Assembly (NCBI RefSeq): GCF_050611725.1
Contig: NZ_JBODJB010000001.1
Location: 1,550,001 to 1,614,000 of the forward strand
Reading direction: 5' to 3'
Source of the DNA: Ferruginibacter sp050611725
Lineage (GTDB): Bacteria; Bacteroidota; Bacteroidia; Chitinophagales; Chitinophagaceae
Length of the DNA stretch: 64,000 nucleotides
The translations under genes were made by a program, and so were the position numbers. Numbering within the stretch: the first letter of the stretch is position 1; every line of letters begins with the position of its first letter. This document shows, one piece after another, positions 34,977 through 43,793 of the stretch. Under the pieces are notes generated by a model. That model was given only the letters and a program-made list of their open reading frames with translations. It was not told where the DNA came from and did not search any database.

Positions 34977-35576
34977 ATGCATAAATACTTAATAGTTTTT
35001 CTATTTTCATTTATCGCCTCACTATCTTCTATAGCACAAGTGATCGATATAAAAGTTAGTTATGTTCCTGCAGATGAAAACGACAAAACTGTTATCAGTT
35101 ATGTTGCCGGCAATAAATTAAGCTGGTCCGATTTTCAGGGAACACCGGATGATAATATGGCTTCTGCTATTACTTCATCAGGTATTGGTTACCGGTTTAC
35201 ATTGCACCAAACCGAAGATTCTGCTTGGTTTGTATTTACTGTCGATTGCAAATTCTCTAAAACAAAATCATGGGTATTGAAAGATAAAAAGACTGATTAT
35301 GTTTTAAGGCACGAACAAAATCACTTTGACATAACATACATCAATACCCTCTTATTTATTGAAAAATTGAAGAAGGCCGATCTTTCGGTGAAAAATTATC
35401 GCAACGAGATCAAAGCTATTTATAAACAGATCTCGGAGGCTTTAAGTAAGATGCAAAGAGATTACGATACCGAAACTAAAAATGGTATGGATGAACAAAA
35501 ACAAGTTGAGTGGAATAAAAAGATCGCAACTCAACTGGAAACTTTACAGTCCGCTGTTATAGGCTCTGTTCACTGA
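34977..35576 (+). CDS. DUF922 family secreted zinc-protease-like protein
   Basis: The 199-residue protein has a signal peptide (ending SIAQ) and the DUF922 pattern 'LSWSDFQGTPDDNMASAITSSGIGY', then 'VLRHEQNHFDITYI'. HEQNH is an HExxH zinc motif with a following Asp. A long helical C-terminus (MQRDYDTETKNGMDEQKQVEWNKKIATQL) is typical. Members are predicted metallopeptidases; no substrate is known. It lies 74 bp after the MFS gene, across a repeat. Confidence 0.85.
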   Translation: MHKYLIVFLFSFIASLSSIAQVIDIKVSYVPADENDKTVISYVAGNKLSWSDFQGTPDDNMASAITSSGIGYRFTLHQTEDSAWFVFTVDCKFSKTKSWVLKDKKTDYVLRHEQNHFDITYINTLLFIEKLKKADLSVKNYRNEIKAIYKQISEALSKMQRDYDTETKNGMDEQKQVEWNKKIATQLETLQSAVIGSVH

Positions 35577-35587
35577 TTTAAATAAAA

Positions 35588-35595
35588 TATATTTG
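35588..35595 (+). promoter_or_regulatory. -7 element upstream of recG
   Basis: TATATTTG matches TAnnTTTG. A transcript would begin near 35601-35603, right at the start of the recG-coding frame. Confidence 0.5.
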
Positions 35596-35601
35596 TAAAA
35601 A

Positions 35602-35682
35602 ATTAGTGCCATCGCAGCCGATCAAAATATATTATTAAGTCCGATAGAATACCTGAAAGGCGTTGGCCCTCTTCGGGGAGAT
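35602..35682 (+). other. recG: recG N-terminal coding extension without a standard start codon
   Basis: In frame with recG, these 27 codons read (I)SAIAADQNILLSPIEYLKG and then VGPLRGD. They match the conserved RecG N-terminus 'NILxxPIEYLKGVGPxR'. The frame has no ATG, GTG or TTG between the stop codon TAA (35596-35598) and ATG 35683. An ATT at 35602-35604 lies where relatives have Met. Either ATT/ATC is used, or the true start codon has been changed by mutation or sequencing error. Confidence 0.65.
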
Positions 35683-37722
35683 ATGCTCAAAAAGGAGCTG
35701 AATATTTTTACTTTCAAAGACCTGCTGGAACATTTTCCTCTAAGACATTTAGATAGAACTAAAGTTGATAAAATCGGACATCTTAATCCGCATGCAGATT
35801 ATGCTCAGATCACGGGTAAACTTATGCAGATGGATATAGTCGGCGAAAAAAGAGCCAAACGTTTGGTTGCATACCTGCAGGATGATACGGGTGAGATGGA
35901 GCTTACCTGGTTTCAAGGTATTAACTGGGTACAAAAAGCGTTGGTTGTCGGCGAAAAATACTTAGTGTTTGGTAAGCTCAGTTCCTTTATGGGAAAATTA
36001 CAGCTCACACACCCTGAGTTTGAAATTTATACAGCTGAAAAAGCAAGCGGCAAAAAATTTTTGGAACCTATTTACCCATCTACAGAAAAATTAAAAGTAC
36101 GGGGGTTGAACGGTAGAGCTATTGCAAAACTTACATACGCTTTGCTTCAACAGTTATCGGAGAAAAATTTTCCGGAGAATATGCCCGAAGCATTGATCAC
36201 TCAATATCGCTTTATAAAAAGATGGGATGCTTATTGCAATATTCATTTTCCTGCTACAGATGGGCTTTATAAACATGCCGTAAGGCGGTTGAAATTTGAA
36301 GAACTCTTTTTTGCACAGATACGATTGGGGCTTATTCGCAGCACCCGTCATCGTTTTAGTAAAGGCTGGGTATTCGATAAAGTAGGTGATCTGTTCAATA
36401 ATTTTTATAGTAATCAACTACCGTTTAGTTTAACCAATGCACAAAAAAGAGTACTGAAGGAAATCAGGAAAGATGCAGGCAGCGGCAAACAAATGAACAG
36501 ACTCTTACAAGGAGATGTGGGTAGCGGAAAAACAATTGTGGCGTTGCTGAGTATGCTGATTGCAGCGGATAACGGTTTTCAAAGTGTATTGATGGCACCG
36601 ACAGAAATTTTGGCTCAACAACATTTCAACGGAATAACGGAAGTGCTGGGTGATATGAATGTTGGTGTTAGATTGCTCACAGGTTCTACAAAAACAAAAG
36701 AGCGTAAAGAGATATTGGCAAAATGTGAAGACGGATCGGTACATATTCTCATCGGTACACATGCAGTAATCGAAGAAAAAGTACAATTTAAAAATCTTGG
36801 ATTTGCAGTGATCGATGAACAGCACAAATTCGGGGTGGCGCAAAGAGCAAAACTCTGGAAAAAAAATTCATTGCCACCACATATTTTAGTAATGACTGCA
36901 ACGCCAATACCCAGAACCCTTGCACTAACAGCTTATGGCGATTTGGATTACAGTGTTATAGATGAGTTGCCACCAGGCAGACAACCAATTAACACATTAC
37001 ATCGCTATGAAAACAAAAGGCATCAGGTTATGGATTTCATCAAAGCGGAAATTGCAAAGGGGCGGCAGGCATATATAGTTTATCCGTTGATAGAAGAATC
37101 TTCTAAAATGGATTATGAAAATCTGATGAAAGGGTTTGAGGAAGTGAAGTCGTTTTTCCCAGAGCCAAAGTATTGGATCAGTATGGTGCATGGTAAACAA
37201 CCGGCCGAACAGAAAGAAACCAATATGCAAAGGTTCATTAAAGGAGACACACAGATAATGGTAAGTACAACCGTGATTGAGGTAGGTGTAAATGTTCCTA
37301 ACGCCTCCGTTATGGTGATTGAAAGTGCAGAGAAATTCGGTTTATCTCAGTTGCATCAGCTTCGAGGAAGGGTTGGAAGAGGGGCTGAAAAAAGTTTTTG
37401 CATTTTATTAACAGGGGGTAAACTATCACAAGATGCAACTGAAAGGATCAGAATATTGTGTGCTACCAACGATGGATTTGCGGTTGCCGAAAAAGATCTG
37501 GAAATACGTGGCCCGGGAGATATAGAAGGGACAAGGCAAAGCGGCGATTTAAACTTTAAGATAGCAAACATCGTCCAAGACAAGGTTATACTTGAAGCAG
37601 CAAAAGAAGCGGCAACGGCAATTGTGGAGAACGACCCGGATTGTACTATGGCAGAAAATTTGCCGGTAAAAGAATACCTGGAAAGGCAGAAAGGGAAAAC
37701 AATGTGGAGTAAAATATCGTAA
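35683..37722 (+). CDS. recG: ATP-dependent DNA helicase RecG
   Basis: 679 residues are encoded from the first ATG; the real protein is probably about 27 residues longer (see 35602-35682). It has an N-terminal wedge/OB domain and helicase domains with Walker A GDVGSGKT (Lys283), DEQH at 378-381, TATPIPRTLALTAYGDLD, and QLRGRVGRG in the C-terminal helicase lobe. RecG remodels stalled forks and branched DNA (Holliday junctions, R- and D-loops). The C-terminal TRG region is complete, ending near MWSKIS. Starting at 35683 would remove the conserved PIEYLKGVGP block. Confidence 0.95.
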   Translation: MLKKELNIFTFKDLLEHFPLRHLDRTKVDKIGHLNPHADYAQITGKLMQMDIVGEKRAKRLVAYLQDDTGEMELTWFQGINWVQKALVVGEKYLVFGKLSSFMGKLQLTHPEFEIYTAEKASGKKFLEPIYPSTEKLKVRGLNGRAIAKLTYALLQQLSEKNFPENMPEALITQYRFIKRWDAYCNIHFPATDGLYKHAVRRLKFEELFFAQIRLGLIRSTRHRFSKGWVFDKVGDLFNNFYSNQLPFSLTNAQKRVLKEIRKDAGSGKQMNRLLQGDVGSGKTIVALLSMLIAADNGFQSVLMAPTEILAQQHFNGITEVLGDMNVGVRLLTGSTKTKERKEILAKCEDGSVHILIGTHAVIEEKVQFKNLGFAVIDEQHKFGVAQRAKLWKKNSLPPHILVMTATPIPRTLALTAYGDLDYSVIDELPPGRQPINTLHRYENKRHQVMDFIKAEIAKGRQAYIVYPLIEESSKMDYENLMKGFEEVKSFFPEPKYWISMVHGKQPAEQKETNMQRFIKGDTQIMVSTTVIEVGVNVPNASVMVIESAEKFGLSQLHQLRGRVGRGAEKSFCILLTGGKLSQDATERIRILCATNDGFAVAEKDLEIRGPGDIEGTRQSGDLNFKIANIVQDKVILEAAKEAATAIVENDPDCTMAENLPVKEYLERQKGKTMWSKIS

Positions 37723-37788
37723 ATTCGAACGCAGTATCTTCCTTGGCCTTGGCCGTTCTAAACAACATGCATGGTTATTTTGTTAAGG

Positions 37789-37809
37789 ATGAAAAAAAAT
37801 AGACTTTGA
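37789..37809 (+). CDS. possible 6-codon leader ORF overlapping the T9SS cargo start
   Basis: ATG AAA AAA AAT AGA CTT TGA encodes MKKNRL. It is preceded by TTAAGG, and its TGA overlaps the TTG start codon of the downstream cargo gene by two bases. It could couple translation of the TTG-started gene. It is too short for its existence to be certain. Confidence 0.3.
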   Translation: MKKNRL

Positions 37810-40800
37810 GACAATTATTAATAATCGTACTTTTTTTTGCTTCAACTTTTCTTGCAGTTAAGCCCTTGCAGGCTCAATTATCATTTGTAGAAAATAAAGG
37901 CCAATGGGATGCAAGGGTAAACTTTAAAGCAAGTATTCAGGCCGGAGCTTTTTTTCTTGAGAAGAACGGATTCACAGTTTTGTTGAATAACCCTCAGGAT
38001 CTCGAAAAATTTGCAGCACAAATGCATGGACATGATCATGCCGCTGAAAAAACGAGTAAAACAAGCGGAAAAGAAGAAGTGGTAAAAATTGATGAAACCA
38101 TTACCATTCGTTCCCATGCTTATCGTACGCATTTTATCGGTGCTTCAAATAATGCCCAAATAATTCCCGAAAAAGAATTGCCTACTTACGATAATTATTT
38201 TATCGGTGATGATAAAAGTAAATGGCAAGGTGGTTGCAAACTCTATCAGGCTGTACTGTACAAAAATGTTTACCCAAATATTGATGTAAGGTATTATACA
38301 GATGGAAGTACATTGAAGTATGATATCATAGTTAATCCGGGTGGTAATGTAAATGATATTGCAATGCAATATGAGGGGGCCGATAAATTGAGCATTAAAA
38401 ATGAACAGTTGTTGATACAAACTTCGGTTGGAGAGATCAAAGAACTTTATCCATATACCTATCAATTAAACAAAGGCGCTAAAGAAGTATTGAGTTGTAA
38501 ATACCAGCTCAAAAATAATATTGTGAAATTTAGTTTAAAAGATTATTCACCGGATGCAATCATTGTCATTGATCCTACTTTAATTTTCAGTACGTTCACA
38601 GGAAGCAGTGCTGATAATTGGGGATACACTGCAACACCTGGTCCGGATGGAACGATGTTTGCCGCTGGTATTGTTTTCGGCTCAGGTTATCCGGCTTCTC
38701 CGGGAGCTTTTTCAACCAATTTTAACGGAGGAATTAATGAAGATGGTTTTGGCCCATACGATATTGCATTGATGAAATTTTCATCAAACGGTGCTAACAG
38801 ATTGTATGGTACATATTTAGGTGGTAGTGGAAATGAGCAGCCTCATAGTATGATCTGCGATGCACAAGGAAATTTAACGTTAGCCGGAAGATCTAATTCA
38901 AATAGATCGGGCAGTGCTTATCCTACAACAGTTCCGGCAATAGGCGATACAGGAAAATTTGATATTGTAGTAACAAGATTTAATGCAGCCGGCACAGCAC
39001 TTTTAGGATCAATAAAAATTGGTGGCAAGGAAGATGATGGTGTGAATATTAAACCCAAGTATGCTTCTTTAGCTGTTATCTCAAATGGTCAAAAGGTTGA
39101 TGGCGCTTATGAAACAAGAAGAAATTATGGTGATGATGCCCGTAGTGAAATAATATTGGATGCGGCAAAAAATATACTTGTGGTATCATGTACTCAATCA
39201 AGCAATTTCCCTGTGAGGGGCACTGTATTTCAGTCTGCCTATGGCGGAGGAAAGCAGGATGGGGTTGTACTGAAATTTAATTCTTCACTCAGTGCGGTAA
39301 CGAATAGTTCTTTTTTTGGCGGCAATGGAAGCGATGCATGTTTTGTCTTATCCATCAATCAGAAAAATGGAAATATTTATGTTGGGGGAGCAACCACAAG
39401 CACAAATCTCCCAGGTGATAAATCGAATGTGATCACCGCTTCATATCAAGGTGGAGAGTGCGATGGTTTTTTATCGATCATCAATGCTAATTTTTCTTCT
39501 ATTGTAAAAACCACTTATCAGGGAACCTCAGGTGATGATCTGGTTTATGGTGTGCAGTTCGATAGAAATGGATTCCCTTATATCATGGGTACCACAACAG
39601 GCGTGTGGCCGGTTGTAAATGCACCGTACAATGTTGCAGGTAGTAAACAATTTATCAGCAAACTACAACCCGATCTATCTGCCTATGTATATTCAACAAT
39701 ATTTGGCACTAATTCTCCGGTTCCAAATATTTCACCCATTGCTTTTTTGGTAGACAGATGTGAAAATGTATATGTATCAGGATGGGGTGGAAGGATCAAT
39801 ACAGTTAAGTTGTATCCATCTGCTGGCACAAGGGGTTTGCCTGTTACACGTGATGCAATAAAAAGTGGAACCGATGGCGATGATTTTTATTTTTTCGTTC
39901 TTGAAAAAAATGCCAACAGTCAATTGTTTGGCAGTTTCTTCGGGCAAACTGGCGGCAACAATGGAGAACATGTAGATGGCGGTACCAGTAGATTTGATGC
40001 AAACGGAATTATTTACCAAGCTTTATGTGCCAATTGTGGAGGTCCTTCTAATCTAGGCTTTTTCCCTACTTCTCCGGGTGCATGGGCACGTACAAATGGA
40101 TCAAGTATTTGTAACGAAGCAGCCATAAAAATAGAAATGAATTTTAGTGGTATTACTGCCGGTATCCGACCTTCCATCAGTGGCAATTACGACACGATCG
40201 GTTGCGCCCCATTACAAATAGCATTTGTTGATACTGTTGGGAAAGGAAAGCAATACATTTGGAATTTTGGTGATGGAACACCAGATCTTATGGTAGAAGG
40301 AAATCCTTCAACAACACATGTATATAATACCGTTGGAAGATTTACTGTAAGGTTAATTGCAATAGATTCAGCTACCTGTAATATTTCCGATACAGCGTAT
40401 GCAACGATAAAAGTAGGTAGTAATATTGTAACACCGGATTTCAATGCAAATAAAACGGGAGATTGTAGCAGTTTTACTTTTCAATTTAATAATACAACCA
40501 CAGCGGTCAAACCTATTTATAACGACAGTTCTTTTGTTTGGGATTTTGGAGATGGTACACCACCCGTAAAAGCAGGTTTCTGGAGTGTGAACCATACCTA
40601 TGCTTCTATAGGAACATATGAGGTTACACTAACGGTAATAGATACAATATTTTGTAATATTCCAGTCAGCATTAAAAAAACGATCAGATTAGCAAATAAC
40701 GTAAAAGCGCAATTTGAAACGCCTGCAAAGGGTTGTGTTCCTTATACAGCTCTGTTTAATAATACATCTTTGGGCGGCACTGATTTTATATGGGATTTTG

Positions 40801-41459
40801 GAGATGGCAGTGCTCAATCAACGGATATAAGCCCTACACATACTTATAATTCGAAGGGTACATATACCGTTCGTTTGATCGCAATCGATCTGCTTACCTG
40901 TAATCAAAGAGATACTACTTACAGTACAATTGAAGTGTTCTCGATCCCGACTGCTAATTTCAGTTTTACGCCGACAACACCCAAAGAAAACGTAGCTACA
41001 CAGTTTGTCAATTCTTCCATTGATGCAACATCCTATTACTGGGATTTTGGAGATGGAGATAGTTCACTTTTATCAGATCCACAACATCAGTTTAATGCTT
41101 CCGATACATTTACAGTTTGTTTAATTGCTATGAATGCCGCAGGTTGTGTAGATACATTCTGCAAAAATGTGCCTGCGCTCGTTTTACCATTATTAGATCT
41201 GCCAAATGCATTTACACCGAATAGCAATGATATAAATAGTACGATAAAAGTTGCAGGTTTTGGTATTGCAAAAATGAACTGGCGGATATACAATCGTTGG
41301 GGACAGTTGGTATTTAAATCAATCAATCCGAAAGTTGGCTGGGATGGAACTTTTAAAGGAAAAATTCAACCAATGGACGTGTATACATATACGTTAGATG
41401 TAGAATTATCTGACGGGAAAAAAATAAGAAAAACAGGAGATATAACTTTATTAAGATAA
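37806..41459 (+). CDS. large T9SS type B sorted surface protein with PKD domains
   Basis: The 1217-residue exported protein has a signal peptide (LLIIVLFFASTFLAVKPLQAQ), an N-terminal 'FVENKGQWDARVNFKASI' region (DUF7948-like, to about 255), a beta-propeller-like middle with repeated 'DAQGN/YGTYLGG' strands (about 260-700), and four PKD domains (about 795-1105) marked by WNFGDG or WDFGDG. The end is the CHU_C gliding-type sorting domain (LPNAFTPNSNDINS ... IYNRWGQLVFKS ... GWDGTFKGK ... GVYTYTLDVE-like). The start must be TTG 37806, since TAG lies two codons upstream. PorP/SprF follows directly, as is usual for type B cargo. Confidence 0.92.
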   Translation: MRQLLIIVLFFASTFLAVKPLQAQLSFVENKGQWDARVNFKASIQAGAFFLEKNGFTVLLNNPQDLEKFAAQMHGHDHAAEKTSKTSGKEEVVKIDETITIRSHAYRTHFIGASNNAQIIPEKELPTYDNYFIGDDKSKWQGGCKLYQAVLYKNVYPNIDVRYYTDGSTLKYDIIVNPGGNVNDIAMQYEGADKLSIKNEQLLIQTSVGEIKELYPYTYQLNKGAKEVLSCKYQLKNNIVKFSLKDYSPDAIIVIDPTLIFSTFTGSSADNWGYTATPGPDGTMFAAGIVFGSGYPASPGAFSTNFNGGINEDGFGPYDIALMKFSSNGANRLYGTYLGGSGNEQPHSMICDAQGNLTLAGRSNSNRSGSAYPTTVPAIGDTGKFDIVVTRFNAAGTALLGSIKIGGKEDDGVNIKPKYASLAVISNGQKVDGAYETRRNYGDDARSEIILDAAKNILVVSCTQSSNFPVRGTVFQSAYGGGKQDGVVLKFNSSLSAVTNSSFFGGNGSDACFVLSINQKNGNIYVGGATTSTNLPGDKSNVITASYQGGECDGFLSIINANFSSIVKTTYQGTSGDDLVYGVQFDRNGFPYIMGTTTGVWPVVNAPYNVAGSKQFISKLQPDLSAYVYSTIFGTNSPVPNISPIAFLVDRCENVYVSGWGGRINTVKLYPSAGTRGLPVTRDAIKSGTDGDDFYFFVLEKNANSQLFGSFFGQTGGNNGEHVDGGTSRFDANGIIYQALCANCGGPSNLGFFPTSPGAWARTNGSSICNEAAIKIEMNFSGITAGIRPSISGNYDTIGCAPLQIAFVDTVGKGKQYIWNFGDGTPDLMVEGNPSTTHVYNTVGRFTVRLIAIDSATCNISDTAYATIKVGSNIVTPDFNANKTGDCSSFTFQFNNTTTAVKPIYNDSSFVWDFGDGTPPVKAGFWSVNHTYASIGTYEVTLTVIDTIFCNIPVSIKKTIRLANNVKAQFETPAKGCVPYTALFNNTSLGGTDFIWDFGDGSAQSTDISPTHTYNSKGTYTVRLIAIDLLTCNQRDTTYSTIEVFSIPTANFSFTPTTPKENVATQFVNSSIDATSYYWDFGDGDSSLLSDPQHQFNASDTFTVCLIAMNAAGCVDTFCKNVPALVLPLLDLPNAFTPNSNDINSTIKVAGFGIAKMNWRIYNRWGQLVFKSINPKVGWDGTFKGKIQPMDVYTYTLDVELSDGKKIRKTGDITLLR

Positions 41460-41465
41460 ATATAT

Positions 41466-41499
41466 TTACGAGTTAGGATTTTGGATGTACGATTTAAAG
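41466..41499 (+). repeat. intergenic 7-bp-period direct repeat
   Basis: Consecutive units TTACGAG, TTAGGAT, TTTGGAT, GTACGAT, then TTAAAGA lie in the 55-bp gap between the T9SS cargo and PorP/SprF genes. GATGTACGATTT is shared with the element at 17000-17099. Confidence 0.55.
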
Positions 41500-41514
41500 A
41501 AGAACACATATTGA

Positions 41515-42591
41515 ATGATCAATAAAGAACAGAAATATAACAGAACAAAATTATTGAACAGGCTCTTTGTTTTAAGAGGAGTATTTCTGTTGTCCATTGT
41601 CTGTGGTCTGTGGTCTAACGCTTACTCTCAAGATCTTCATTTCTCTCAGTTTTATAACTCTCCGCTTACCACTAATCCGGCAAATACCGGTTTTATTCCC
41701 GATGCTGATTATAGAGTTGGCGCACACTACAGAAATCAATGGTCATCTATTCTAACGGCGCCATATAAAACGGTTAGTGTATTTGGTGATGCACAGATAT
41801 TAAGAGATAAATTTGAAAATGGTTGGATGGGAGTAGGTGGATTAATACTAAGTGATGTAGCTGGTTCGGGTAGTTTACGGTCCACAAAGGTTTACGGCTC
41901 CCTTGCTTATCATCAAATGCTAGGTGAAGCAAGTTTGCTGAGTGCAGGCTTTAATATTGGTTGGGCTAACAAAAGAATTGATCTGTCGAAGCTTACTTTT
42001 CCCAGTCAGTTCAACGGAAAGTTTTTCGATCAGTCCATTACAGCTAATTATCCAAGTTTTGTTGCTACAAATGTGAGCTACATGGATATGCAGGCTGGAT
42101 TGAATTATGCCTATTTCCCTGACGAAAATACCTATTTTAATGTCGGCTATTCTATTCATCATGTAAACAGACCGGCAGAAACTTTCTTTGCTCCAAAAGG
42201 CGATAGTAGCCGGATCTCAATGCGTCATATCGCATTCGTCAATGCTATATTAAAACCAAACGATCGGGTGATCATTAATCCCAATGCCTATTTTACAACA
42301 CAGGCAAAAGCTATGGAAATCACACTTGGAATGAATGCCAATTATAATTTATCTGCCGCAGGCGAAATGCAGTTGATAGGCGGTCTCTATTATCGTGTAG
42401 GCGATGCTGTTATACCTACACTAGGTTTTGAGATCAATAATATACGTTTTGCCTTCAGTTACGATGCTACAACATCTGCACTTAGGAATTTTAATAATAT
42501 GCAAGGAGCCTCCGAATTCAATATAATGAAGAAAGGATTTTACAGTCAGTATAACGGAGATGCACGTAAAGTTTTATGCCCTAAATTTTAA
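41515..42591 (+). CDS. PorP/SprF family T9SS outer-membrane protein
   Basis: The 358-residue outer-membrane beta-barrel has a signal sequence followed by DLHFSQFYNSPLTTNPANTGF, the classic PorP/SprF N-terminus. Further barrel strands include 'YRVGAHYRNQWSSI' and 'GGLYYRVGDAVIPTLGFEINNIRFAFSYD'. SprF partners are needed for secretion and surface attachment of the adjacent type B cargo in gliding Bacteroidota. It lies 55 bp after its likely cargo gene and 5 bp before a small barrel gene, so all three probably act together. Confidence 0.93.
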   Translation: MINKEQKYNRTKLLNRLFVLRGVFLLSIVCGLWSNAYSQDLHFSQFYNSPLTTNPANTGFIPDADYRVGAHYRNQWSSILTAPYKTVSVFGDAQILRDKFENGWMGVGGLILSDVAGSGSLRSTKVYGSLAYHQMLGEASLLSAGFNIGWANKRIDLSKLTFPSQFNGKFFDQSITANYPSFVATNVSYMDMQAGLNYAYFPDENTYFNVGYSIHHVNRPAETFFAPKGDSSRISMRHIAFVNAILKPNDRVIINPNAYFTTQAKAMEITLGMNANYNLSAAGEMQLIGGLYYRVGDAVIPTLGFEINNIRFAFSYDATTSALRNFNNMQGASEFNIMKKGFYSQYNGDARKVLCPKF

Positions 42592-42596
42592 TAAAG

Positions 42597-43205
42597 ATGA
42601 ATAGAAAATTAATTTTAGCATTAATGCTAACATTGGCAACCACATTGTCTTTTGCTCAAGATAAAGAAGAGGAAGAGGAGGAAAAAAGTGGTTTCAAAAA
42701 AGAGAATCTTTTCACCGGAGGAAGTATAGATGCGGTACTCAGCAATGGTACAACTGCTTTCGGCGTGAGCCCTTTTTTCGGATACAGTGTTATCAGATGG
42801 TTGGATGTAGCAGCTTCTTTGAATTTTAACTACATCTCACAAAGAGATCCTTATTCAAGTGCTAAAGCACGGCAAACAATAATTGGCCCCGGAGCCCTGG
42901 TTCGTGTTTTTCCAATTAAAGAGGTTTTCTTTCAGGCTCAATACGAGCATAATTTCATAAGAGAAAAGTATATGGACGGATATGGTGGATCTTACATTCA
43001 GAAATATGAAGCAAACAGTTTATTGGTAGGGGGTGGTTATGCAAGTGGTAGGTCAAGAAACAATGATCCTTATTATTTTGTATCAATACTTGTGGATGTA
43101 CTCTCAAATTCATCTTCGCCTTATCGTGATGCTTATGGAAGAGTTGTGCCCATTTATAGAGCGGGGATAGTTGTTCCTTTGTTTCAAGGAAAGAGTAAAC
43201 GCTAA
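42597..43205 (+). CDS. small outer-membrane beta-barrel protein
   Basis: The 202-residue protein has a signal peptide (ending TTLSFAQ), a short acidic stretch (DKEEEEEEKSG), then alternating amphipathic strands (FTGGSIDAVLSNGTTAFGVSP..., FFGYSVIRWLDVAASLNFNYIS...) and an aromatic C-terminus near IVVPLFQGKSKR. It resembles 8-strand OmpA-like barrels. It follows PorP/SprF by 5 bp. Its stop overlaps the convergent LOG gene by 4 bp. Role unknown. Confidence 0.8.
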   Translation: MNRKLILALMLTLATTLSFAQDKEEEEEEKSGFKKENLFTGGSIDAVLSNGTTAFGVSPFFGYSVIRWLDVAASLNFNYISQRDPYSSAKARQTIIGPGALVRVFPIKEVFFQAQYEHNFIREKYMDGYGGSYIQKYEANSLLVGGGYASGRSRNNDPYYFVSILVDVLSNSSSPYRDAYGRVVPIYRAGIVVPLFQGKSKR

Positions 43206-43738
43206 AAATAACTTTCAATTTCGGAAGGATCGGATAAGATCGTTATCCTGCTATCGAGCGACTCATATAAAAAACCATCGTCGAATATTTTTTTCATATG
43301 AGCAATCAGCGGTGTATAAAACCCATCCGAGTTCATGATAAATATTTTCTTGTTGTGAATGCTGAGTTGGTTCCAGGTGAGTATTTCAAAAAGTTCATCT
43401 AAAGTGCCAAAGCCACCCGGCAGTACTATCGCTGCATCGCATTTTTCATATATCTGTTGTTTACGTGTATGCATACTGTCCACCACGATTAATTCTGTAA
43501 TGTCATTGTGTTGATGCTCCCATTGTGTGAGTACCTCGGGCATAATACCAATCACTTTACCTTTTTTTTCTAACACAGAATTTGCAATGGCTGCCATTAA
43601 ACCCTTATTGCCTCCACCATATATCAGAGTAATGTTTTTTGCTGCTAATAATTGCCCTAACTGTTCTGCATGAATTGTATAAATAGGATTATTGCCTGCT
43701 TTACTGCCGCAAAAAACAGCGATTGATTTTATTTGCAT
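43202..43738 (-). CDS. LOG family protein (TIGR00730 Rossmann-fold)
   Basis: The 178-residue protein has Arg92-Lys93 (MHTRKQ) and PGGFGTLDE at 107-115, the two signatures of the LOG/lysine-decarboxylase-like family. Plant LOG and several bacterial relatives release cytokinin bases or hydrolyse nucleoside monophosphates to base and ribose 5-phosphate. In most bacteria the physiological substrate is unknown. The N-terminal SIAVFCGSKAGNNP is typical. Confidence 0.93.
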   Translation of the reverse strand: MQIKSIAVFCGSKAGNNPIYTIHAEQLGQLLAAKNITLIYGGGNKGLMAAIANSVLEKKGKVIGIMPEVLTQWEHQHNDITELIVVDSMHTRKQQIYEKCDAAIVLPGGFGTLDELFEILTWNQLSIHNKKIFIMNSDGFYTPLIAHMKKIFDDGFLYESLDSRITILSDPSEIESYF

Positions 43739-43793
43739 ATTTTAACTATCTTGAATTTTAAAGCAAGCTAATTTTTAATTCTTAATTAAATAC

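Noticed and set aside
37806..41459. Frameshifted ATG start at 37789 for the cargo gene
   Set aside because: The ATG frame ends at TGA 37807-37809, and any change in the A-run still meets the TAG at 37800 in the cargo frame; the TTG start is simpler.
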